Source of the DNA: Atkinsonella hypoxylon
Taxonomy: Eukaryota > Ascomycota > Sordariomycetes > Hypocreales > Clavicipitaceae
Direction of reading: 5' to 3'
Length of the DNA stretch: 47,371 nucleotides
Assembly: GCA_000729835.1 (NCBI GenBank)
Contig: JFHB01000231.1
Coordinates: 1 to 47,371, forward strand
The notes beneath the pieces are model-generated. The model ran no database searches and was not told where the DNA came from. It saw only the letters and a program-made list of their open reading frames with translations. Made by a program: the position numbers and the translations under genes. Shown here piece by piece: positions 41,059 to 47,371 of the stretch (positions are counted from its first letter, which is position 1; each line of letters opens with the position of its first letter).

Positions 41059-42367
41059 TCATGGAGCCTGAAAATTGTTCTCTTGAAGACCCTGGTTCCC
41101 CGAGCCAAACTGTACATGAAATGTTTGATTTTGGTGATCTTCTACACCCTGTCTCGCAAATGTATTCTGGAGGGACTTGGACGGCACACATTGGTTACAG
41201 AGAATGCTATCAGCCTGCTTAATGGAGTCTTTAAGTGTCGATACTAGCCGTTGAAAGCCGTCCCTATCGGGAGAATGAAACTTGTGTAACGTGCTATGCC
41301 TGACATCTAAAGGGATTCGAGCAACACCTTGGAGGCAGGCAGAGTCTTCCGTGACAACCTAATGTATTGGTAGCTGGGACAGGCCTCGAACAAGTGGTAC
41401 TTACTTATTCAAGCCCAAACTTACAATTTCATGGCCATTTGTGTCAAGTCTTTTAGCATACTCCGGGGGTAATCGCTTTATTTGGCGAACAAGTTCGTGT
41501 AACGGGTTTTGAAAAGCATGCTACACCAAATTTGGAACTTTTGTGCCTGATCATTTCACAGAACCTTTGGACAAGGCTGTCCAATGGACCTGGCAGTTCC
41601 GGCGTCCCCTTTTTAAGATACTGGATCAACTCCTGAGTATAATCGCCTTCTGATGCGATTGCGGCAGCAATACGCATATCTGCAGCGGGTAGATCCGGCT
41701 CCCCAGCTGCGTTGAAAGGTGTAGCGAGGAATGCCACACCAATTGTCCAGTCTAGGATTGGGCGGCATCTCTCACTGCGAGGGTGAAATTCGTCGGCAGC
41801 TCGTAGAAGAGCCTAAGCGCAAGTTAACGAAATTGACACATGAAGGGCCAGAAATTGTATGGGAGTATCCCAAGCTGAAATGTTAAATCATATTTAAAGG
41901 CAATAAGTGAAGAAGAGAGGTAGAACATAGCTGAGCTAAAGCAAAACCGCTGAAACAGAACGTGATGAATATAATAGGACATTCCAGCCGTTTCTTTGTT
42001 AGAAGCCAGTCGGCCATGGCATTGTCTTGGCACGGATTTGTCTGACTTTTTGTTCTTGCTCTACATATAGCTGTTCAAGTAGGGTATCTGCGTGTCCAAT
42101 GAACCTGTCACTGGAGGCGTTATTGCCGCAGCTTGCGTTCCAGTCGTAAGTCCAGATACGCGAGTTGGGTATGAAGTGAGGCAGCATATGGCTGTCTCTT
42201 AGCCATCGGACATTTCCAGAATTTGGATCGTCGTCTTGCTTGCAGGCAAGCCATGTATTCGGTGACTGTGTATCCCAGCCGTGCATTACTATAATTGCTG
42301 CACATTATGAGCGACTTGAGGATGAAACACGACTTCTTGGAGAATCTTACTCACCCATTGGGTCCAT
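41059..42367 (-). pseudogene. Decayed SesB-type alpha/beta-hydrolase cell-death effector with C-terminal amyloid-like motif
   Basis: Minus-strand relic of a lipase-like alpha/beta-hydrolase found in fungal NLRs and their effectors. Predicted exon pieces are 42367-42355, 42288-41931, 41812-41425 and 41358-41059. Recognisable parts in order: VMHGWDTQSPNTW (oxyanion start); NSRIWTYDWNAS; HADTLLEQL; CPIIFITFCFSGFALAQ, where the usual G-H-S-x-G-G elbow is changed; then DWTIGVAFLATPF; GHEI joined to VVTEDSACLQGVARIPLDVRH; and HKFHSPDRDGF. Breaks: a frame change in the second piece near 42005-42025, a one-base frame change in the third near 41506-41516 (388 nt between phase-0 ends), and CTATGT where a GTATGT donor is expected at 41930-41925. 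The nucleophile elbow lacks the His and Ser of active lipases. The last 25 residues hold FGSGNQGLQENNFQAP. The gene diverges from the NLR relic at 42802. Assignment rests on pattern memory. Confidence 0.7.
41062..41130 (-). other. Putative amyloid-signalling motif at the effector C-terminus
   Basis: The last residues before the stop read QTFHVQF then GSGNQGLQENNFQAP. The Gly/Asn/Gln-rich, aromatic-spaced composition at the extreme C-terminus matches the prion-forming motifs (HRAM, sigma, PP) by which fungal NLRs trigger HET-S-, SesB- or HELLP-type effectors. The same spacing of F-G-x-x-N-x-G-(I/L)-(K/Q)-x3-F-x-(G/A)-P occurs in the N-terminus encoded at 42817-42888. Amyloid formation is inferred. 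Confidence 0.5.
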
Positions 42368-42801
42368 CACACTGCCTAGCTCGGGGATCTAGGTACATTT
42401 AGCGTAGTCCGAGGGCTCGGGAATTGCGGGAGACGGGCAGACCCTCCCTCGGCACCAGGGGTCTAGCCGTAAAGTGAGACATTGCTGAGCCGAAACACTC
42501 TCATGATCTGGAAGAGGGAGTCCTCGACACACGCTGGGTACCTTGGGTCCGTGGAAAAAAGCGCAGCAGCAAGGCGCAGGTGCGATGTGTAAAGTTGGTG
42601 GCTCCTTCCGTGGCTTCTGCCAATCCAGGATGTCCACTGGTAGTTACGAGCATCACAGCCAGCATAGCCACAGGGCAGCGTCTTGCAGGAAATGTCAGAC
42701 AGCCTTAGCCCTCTGCTTTATGCATTAACTCCGAGACGCTCCGAGGCTCAATTGCCGTCGGGTCGGGAGTGGGTGAAAATCATTAACCATCTTCAGATGC
42801 C
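42368..42801. promoter_or_regulatory. Divergent intergenic region between effector and NLR relics
   Basis: 434 bp separate the two divergent start codons and would have carried both promoters. Head-to-head pairing with a shared control region is usual for NLR/effector pairs. I see no coding sequence and no clear TATA element. Confidence 0.45.
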
Positions 42802-42816
42802 ATGACGACTAGCAAC

Positions 42817-42888
42817 ATCACTTTCGGCAATGCCAACAAGGGGATTAAAGGCGGGGCATTCCATGGCCCTGTTGAGGCCCGCTTTTAC
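42817..42888 (+). other. Putative amyloid-signalling motif at the NLR N-terminus
   Basis: Residues 6-29 of the NLR relic, including FGNANKGIKGGAFHGP and ending ARFY. It lines up without gaps with FGSGNQGLQENNFQAP from the neighbouring effector: 6 of 16 positions are identical (F, G, N, G, F, P) and several others are conservative. Position and pairing support a shared signalling motif; the fibril-forming property is inferred. Confidence 0.5.
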
Positions 42889-42926
42889 TCCATGTCCACC
42901 CTCCCCTCCCGTCAATCGCTGACCCG

Positions 42927-42948
42927 AAAAAAAAAAAAAAAAAAAAAA
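42927..42948 (+). repeat. A22 homopolymer within the NLR relic
   Basis: Twenty-two A in the region encoding the linker between the amyloid-like motif and NB-ARC, read as a Lys run. Its length is prone to slippage and may vary among strains. Confidence 0.9.
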
Positions 42949-43175
42949 CCAGAACGACCCGAAAGCCCGCCAAACCCATCGATCTTTGACCCCGTTTAGT
43001 CGTGACAGAGACTTCGTGAACCGAGGAGAGGTACTGGACCGGATTGACCACAGCTGTAACCGGCCAGGATCGCGGACTGTGCTTGTCGGGCTGGGTGGTG
43101 TCGGGTAGGAGGTCCACGATTCACTACGTAAACGTGCCCGTATTTAAATATAAAAGAATTGCTAACCTGCCAAGC

Positions 43176-43210
43176 AAATCGCAAATCGCAAATCGCAAAT
43201 CGCAACTCGC
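43176..43210 (+). repeat. AAATCGC heptamer array at the P-loop
   Basis: Four perfect copies of AAATCGC (43176-43203) and one variant, AACTCGC, lie where the NLR P-loop lysine-serine is encoded. Three extra units equal 21 bases, so the repeat adds the seven residues KSQIANR in frame. Confidence 0.85.
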
Positions 43211-43485
43211 CATCAAGCCGATAAACAAGAAAGATGCTTTACAGCTGTTTTACTTGGCGAAGAAGGCGGGAGACTCCGCCGAGATGCTGATGCCAAAAAT
43301 TCAATACTGATCACGTGGCAAATATCATTTGACTACATTCGTCAAACAAGACTTTCTGCAGCAAATCTGCAGTCGCTCATGTGTTTCAGCGATCGACAAG
43401 GAAGTCCCGAATTTTTACTGCGCGGCCTAGACGGTTGTACATGCAGTTATAATGAGTAAGAGCCGCTTGGCAGAACGAATCATAA

Positions 43486-43677
43486 TACAGGCGATGGAGT
43501 GAGGTGGAAGAGCGGTTTGTGCAAGTGATCGAGACTCGTAAGATATTAGGGGATGATCATTCTGATACGCTAACTAGTATGGGCAATTTAGTGTTGATGC
43601 ATAAGAAGCAAGGCCGGTGGGAGACAGCAGAAGAGCTAACATCTCGCAAGAAGATACTAGGGGACAATCACATGTAG
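43486..43677 (+). pseudogene. TPR (kinesin-light-chain type) repeat fragment
   Basis: A 63-residue open stretch bounded by stops. It contains RWSEVEERFVQVIETRKILG, DDHSDTLTSMGNLVLMHKKQ and GRWETAEEL...RKKILGDNH. This is the A-E-x-L-x-x-x-x-x-E-x-R-K-x-x-L-G-x-x-H-P-x-T-L-x-S-M-x-N-L pattern of TPR repeats that form the sensor end of fungal NB-ARC receptors. The H-P of intact repeats is H-S here. It is the 3' remnant of the NLR relic. Confidence 0.75.
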
Positions 43678-44363
43678 GTTCTAATAGAAATACCTAAGCA
43701 AAGTACACTACTGTAATGAGTTGGGAATTTATACTCGTAAACAACGCTATAGAGATTACGACAGAAAATGAGGCATCTACATAGTCTATACGTCTTTTTA
43801 CTTCTTTGTTGCAACGGACTGGCTGGCCCAAACGGCTCCTGCGAGTTCGCGTCGGTAACTAACGTTAACTAATTGAAAGTTAAATCTAGGCTTAACAAGT
43901 GCAATTAAAATAAGCTTCTTCAGTGTTCCACGTAAGACCCACAGCCAGGTGCAGGTCCGTCGGTCGGAACATGCGACGGGATAGACCAATCTGTTTCCTG
44001 AAAAAATTACGTCTCAATACAACGCTGATGGCGGGTCATTGCGTCGTCCTCGTCATCCCTGGCAGCGTGGTTTTTTGCCCACGGATATACAACGGAGTAT
44101 GATATATGTTGTATGTACTATTTACCATCTGGGCTTTGTATAGCCTTGTTTCAATGGCCTCGAAACCCAACCAAATCCGGCATCATCTGCCAGAGTGATG
44201 TCCATGAGGAAGGAAGACCTTTTCGGGGATAGTATCCGCTACAGCATTTTTTCAGTTTTACTCAGTTTTTTGTTGTTGTTGTTGTTGTTGTTGGTGTTGT
44301 TGTTGTTGTTGTTGTTGTTTATATATAATTTCCCTCGGCCTACCTCATTGCTTGCATTGCAGT
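43678..44363. other. Intergenic region with GTT microsatellite
   Basis: No gene is supported. It holds the probable 3' debris of the NLR relic, a TACGGAG-like motif (CAACGGAGTATG) near 44090, and a long GTT repeat at about 44271-44319, close to the start of the membrane-protein gene. Confidence 0.5.
44271..44319. repeat. GTT trinucleotide microsatellite
   Basis: About 16 units of TGT/GTT with one GGT interruption, 45 bp before the start codon of the membrane-protein gene. It would fall in the 5' UTR, or in an intron there, because TTGCATTGCAG just before the start resembles an acceptor. Confidence 0.85.
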
Positions 44364-46124
44364 ATGGCCGCATCCTTAAGAAACGGCATCGTCAAGGCCG
44401 TCACTGTTTTCTGGCAGTGGTCCGTTCCACACAAGAGCAGTCACCGGCCAGACGATAAAGTCTACTCGGCGGTTTGGGCCACTCCGCTTGACGAAGCAAG
44501 CATACTGCATCTTCTCGAGCCATCGTTTCCCGACATTCCTCCTCCTGAGCTCCCAACTACGGAAGGCGCCATTCGGCGTCTTGTCCGTGAGCGACTACCA
44601 CCCCCTGAACAGTTTCCGGTTGAGAAAGAAAACTGTACTGTTCAGGCCCGCGGAAGAGATGAGACGCCTTCGTTGCATAACAAGCAACTGTTGGAGCTCA
44701 CGGAAGAAGCCTGGCCTCCTCTCCCCGTGCATCTACGATGTCTTCTCGCGGCGTTAAATGCGCATCACCTAGAGAAGAAGCTGAGCATCATGTTAGAAGA
44801 CAATTTTCATCCGGCCGCAGGTAGACAGAGCATTGAACGTTCCTTGCGCGGCATCAGCAAGACCTTCGACATGTGGCGCCGGGGATACAGGGCCGCCATC
44901 AGCCGACGCGAGCGGTACTTTGTCAACTTCTTCTTCGTGTTTCTTGCCTTCAGCGCCATCTACCCGGATGTTGCTGCTGGTTTCCTGGGCGAGAGGTCTT
45001 ACAATCAGCGCTCGATAGGCATGCGCATTGTTACGTTATGGCAGCTCTACTACCTGTGGACGTTTCCGTATCACTGCTGCTGGTTACTGTTCAACTGGAG
45101 TTTGGAGCGACTGTTGGGTGCCCTTGTTGGAAATACAGTCTATGCTTTGGCCGCCTTGATTCCTGCTGTTCATGTCGCCTATTTGCAATCATGGTTTAGA
45201 ATAACGATGCTCGCCATGTCCATGTCCTGGCAGCTGAGCGTTCAGTTCTACCCCCCAGCCCGTGATTATGTGACTAGACTGATCACGCGCCGGCAGATGG
45301 GTGCGCTTCGTAAGCGCGATTGCGCTGACGGCATTGATTGGGATTCTGTGGATAAATGCATCTCTCATGAGCTTACTACACATCGGGCCTTCGTCTCTTT
45401 GCAGTCAGATGGAGGACAGGAGCCTTGTTCATGGCAGGACGTTTCCATGCGTGTCCGCACAGAGCGTTTCATTCAGTTCACGAGCTGCTTCAGGCTAGGT
45501 CGTCCTGCCGATCAGTTGGTCGGACTTGTCAAAGATGATCTCGAGTGCATCATAAACACGTACGAAGACTATAGGCTTACAGCTCTGCACAACAACGAGT
45601 CTATCCCCGACGATGGCCACGTCGAGCCGAGGCTCCCCAAGTTCTTGCTTGTCATTTTTGACATTGTCATCTTCGCCTATGTCTGCTACTCGTTCTATCC
45701 CCAGCCATTCACGTTCAACACCGTCGTTGCGTATGGCACGGTTGTCACCATCAAACAGACCATTGTGGCATTCAAGCGATACCAGACTCCGAAGAGCGCT
45801 TCAAGAATATTTACCAACATGTCGGCAGTCAATATAATAGGCGTCCTGCTGGTTTCGACACCTGTCACTGTTGATCCGCACATTCTGGAGGATACCGGCA
45901 AATTCGTTGCCCTCACTCTTGCCATGACTTTTGCAACTCTGTTCCTGGCTGAGCCGATTGCACCGCTGCTTCTATCTGCAACGGAGATGCTGATAGCAGC
46001 TTGGAGCAAGGTTTGCAGTCGATCGAAGAGCTCTAGGCAGGCATGGGCAGAGCCTTATGATAGCGACCCTAGCGCCCTAGAGGTGGAAGAGCGTGAGAAA
46101 CCAGCAAGCAAAGCTAGACACTAG
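44364..46124 (+). CDS. Multi-pass membrane protein of unknown family
   Basis: A 586-residue single-exon protein I do not recognise. The ATG at 44364 is preferred; the frame is open only four codons further, to a TTG. Residues 1-165 are soluble and Pro-rich (PPPELPTTEGAIRRLVRERL). Hydrophobic segments follow: FFFVFLAFSAIYPDVAAGFL (near 192), VTLWQLYYLWTFPYHCCWLLF (near 225) and LLGALVGNTVYALAALIPAV (near 250). A large soluble loop of about 300-435 follows, then LPKFLLVIFDIVIFAYVCYS (near 432), a segment with VDPHILEDTGKFVALTLAMT (near 510), and a charged tail. Roughly six or seven membrane helices are likely. Coding looks intact, with even codon use and no frameshift. It lies beside the decayed NLR locus, but nothing in it suggests a cell-death role. 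A transporter or an organelle-membrane scaffold are both possible. Confidence 0.75.
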   Translation: MAASLRNGIVKAVTVFWQWSVPHKSSHRPDDKVYSAVWATPLDEASILHLLEPSFPDIPPPELPTTEGAIRRLVRERLPPPEQFPVEKENCTVQARGRDETPSLHNKQLLELTEEAWPPLPVHLRCLLAALNAHHLEKKLSIMLEDNFHPAAGRQSIERSLRGISKTFDMWRRGYRAAISRRERYFVNFFFVFLAFSAIYPDVAAGFLGERSYNQRSIGMRIVTLWQLYYLWTFPYHCCWLLFNWSLERLLGALVGNTVYALAALIPAVHVAYLQSWFRITMLAMSMSWQLSVQFYPPARDYVTRLITRRQMGALRKRDCADGIDWDSVDKCISHELTTHRAFVSLQSDGGQEPCSWQDVSMRVRTERFIQFTSCFRLGRPADQLVGLVKDDLECIINTYEDYRLTALHNNESIPDDGHVEPRLPKFLLVIFDIVIFAYVCYSFYPQPFTFNTVVAYGTVVTIKQTIVAFKRYQTPKSASRIFTNMSAVNIIGVLLVSTPVTVDPHILEDTGKFVALTLAMTFATLFLAEPIAPLLLSATEMLIAAWSKVCSRSKSSRQAWAEPYDSDPSALEVEEREKPASKARH

Positions 46125-47371
46125 TGCATTCAATAATGTGATGACCGAATATTTGATTCTATCTCTTGCGTGGGAAGAGGAAGCCGGAGATATACCCCCT
46201 TTCCGCGTGGATGCCTTGGGGCTCGTAGAGCCCGCAACCTCTTTGGTATGATAGCTGTCATCTCCGCATGTAGTTATCCACATCCTTTAGAGCACGCATA
46301 TGAGATGCCATTAGCCACAAACAACAGCTCCCTCACGAAAGTCAGTCAGAGTGTGCACAGATAGCCTCCTGGGCAAAAATGCACGCCCCGCGGCAACTTT
46401 TGCTCGTCCAGGATCTAGGATGAGGCTGAAAGCTGCGCGAGTGCTCCATGGGAAGACAACCTAGTTTATCATCCCGCTTAGTTTGAGGCATATCCCTTGG
46501 ACACGCTGACTGAAATGGGTTGCTAATGCAGAAGATAGGTCTACCTCGTGTAACAGCAAGCGAGATGTAGCGGTCTGTAAACGTATGATGAAGTTGACAA
46601 AAGAAACCGTCGTGAACTTAATTAGCCCACCCGGAAAGTGTCATGGCCGACCAACACAAGGTTTTCATTCGCGAAAGTAAAGACCGTGCTCCCAGCTTGG
46701 GCCAATGGTAGTGAGACATTACCGTGATGTTTATAATACCATGAATTTGACCCCACTGACATGTTAGTTTTATTCCATGTTTATCTCATGGGGAGAAGTA
46801 TATTGGAAGATATTGGAATGACTCAGCAGTCTGTTTCAAAACAGGGATGATGACAAGGACAGCCACGGCCAGCAGCCCTGCCAGCAAGAGAACAGGAAAA
46901 AGTGAAAAAAAAAAAAAAAGTCCCCGGCCATCCCAGCAGCCTGGTGTCACCGGCCCCCCTTGACAGCGATTTCCTGTGTGACTTGTCATGCGGTGACCAT
47001 GCGGGTCAAGTGAAGATCTAGGACGTCAACGGTATTGTCATTTTTCTCCCCCTCTTCTTCTTCGCACGCCGACATGACATGGCCGTGACAACTGTAGACG
47101 CCGTCTTCAGTCGGACGCATCTCCGGAGATCGATTGGTGCGCACAGCCGGACGATTGAGGTGTTAACAACGGGCCATTCCAGCCCAGCCCAGCTCTGCTG
47201 CAGTCTGCAGACAATCCCTGCCAAGGCGCTCCCGGAAAATCGTGGCATCACATCTCGCAGATCCCAAGCAAGGCTGGGTTGCCTCCCTTATCTCCGACCC
47301 TTGACCCCCTCTGCTCCCCCCGGGGGGGGGGGGGAGGGGGAGGAAAACGGCGGTTCTTCCTCGAAACACGT
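46125..47371. other. Intergenic region at the window end
   Basis: No supported gene in these 1.2 kb. It contains an A run at about 46905-46919, a C6-G13 homopolymer junction at 47316-47334 followed by A-G5, and short open frames without motifs. A gene could begin beyond the window edge. Confidence 0.5.

Larger units (their letters stand above)
42802..43677 (+). pseudogene. Decayed NB-ARC/TPR NLR with N-terminal amyloid-like motif
   Basis: Relic of a fungal STAND receptor. The ATG at 42802 starts a short N-terminus with ITFGNANKGIKGGAFHGPV (residues 6-24), placed as in NLRs that seed an effector through an N-terminal amyloid motif. A 22-A run (42927-42948) follows, then PERPESPPNPS, the Pro-rich linker usual before NB-ARC. 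After a one-base frame change at about 42988 the text continues TPFSRDRDFVNRGEVLDRI and the P-loop VLVGLGGVG (43082-43105). A 70-bp intron (43105-43174, donor GTAGGA, branch GCTAACC, acceptor CAAG) would supply the P-loop KSQ. A 7-base repeat (AAATCGC, four copies) duplicates KSQIANR. Next comes IKPINKKDALQLF, which belongs to the far end of NB-ARC, so most of the ATPase is deleted; a stop falls at 43308. At 43486-43677 a lone TPR unit pair remains (KILGDDHSDTLTSMGNL ... QGRWETAEEL). Confidence 0.75.

Noticed and set aside
43106..43108. TAG stop directly after the NLR P-loop GLGGVG
   Set aside because: It falls inside a credible 70-bp intron (43105-43174) whose removal gives GVGKSQ, so I do not count it as a nonsense mutation.
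44195..44458. Upstream frame with a poly-Leu signal-peptide-like run
   Set aside because: The leucines come from the GTT microsatellite; the frame overlaps the membrane-protein start in another phase and has no conserved continuation.
1..47371. CRISPR arrays, rRNA or tRNA genes
   Set aside because: No spaced direct repeats of the CRISPR type and no convincing cloverleaf or rRNA segment were seen by eye; tRNA detection by reading alone is weak.

Overview
The window looks like nuclear DNA of a filamentous ascomycete, most likely a sordariomycete and possibly Hypocreales. Genes carry short GT-AG introns of 55-177 bp, mostly with CTAAC/CTGAC-type branch points. Protein families are fungal: a Zn2Cys6 regulator, an Ark1/Prk1 kinase, Mak11, Gpi13, a sphingolipid C9-methyltransferase, a Kre9/Knh1-like GPI protein and a CYSTM protein. 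Intergenic DNA is long and full of homopolymers, microsatellites and the short palindromes TACCTAGGTA and GTACGGAGTAC. No rRNA, tRNA, CRISPR array or intact transposon was recognised. Exon boundaries are my own predictions from splice signals, reading phase and family conservation.

Layout. 1-9 kb: a minus-strand Zn2Cys6 regulator, then about 5.7 kb without an intact gene that holds eroded NLR/kinase-like coding scraps near 6.4-7.4 kb. 9-28.2 kb: the conserved housekeeping block. It holds a tiny three-exon CYSTM gene, dephospho-CoA kinase, an Ark1/Prk1 kinase, Mak11, a cytochrome b561-type membrane protein and Gpi13 (all plus strand), then an HTD2-like mitochondrial dehydratase and the sphingolipid C9-methyltransferase (both minus). 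28.2-38.2 kb: more sparsely filled, with a GH31 alpha-glucosidase, an F-box scrap, a GPI-anchored Ser/Thr-rich wall protein and a divergent argininosuccinate-lyase-family enzyme. 38.2-44.2 kb: accessory and partly AT-rich. 44.4-46.1 kb: a multi-pass membrane protein of unknown family.

The most interesting locus is 41.06-43.68 kb. A decayed alpha/beta-hydrolase gene of the SesB type (minus strand) faces, across a 434-bp divergent intergenic region, the wreck of an NB-ARC/TPR NLR (plus strand). The extreme C-terminus of the hydrolase and the extreme N-terminus of the NLR carry the same short Gly/Asn/Phe-rich motif, aligning without gaps. This is the layout of fungal amyloid-signalling (HET-S/sigma/PP-like) NLR-effector pairs that control regulated cell death. 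Both partners look broken: frameshifts and a lost splice donor in the hydrolase, and a frameshift, an internal deletion and truncation in the NLR. The module is probably a fossil, but the motif variant and the pairing may be undescribed.

The housekeeping genes do not form one pathway. Gpi13 and the GPI-anchored wall protein share GPI-anchor biology; the C9-methyltransferase belongs to fungal glucosylceramide synthesis; the HTD2-like enzyme belongs to mitochondrial fatty-acid synthesis; and dephospho-CoA kinase makes CoA.
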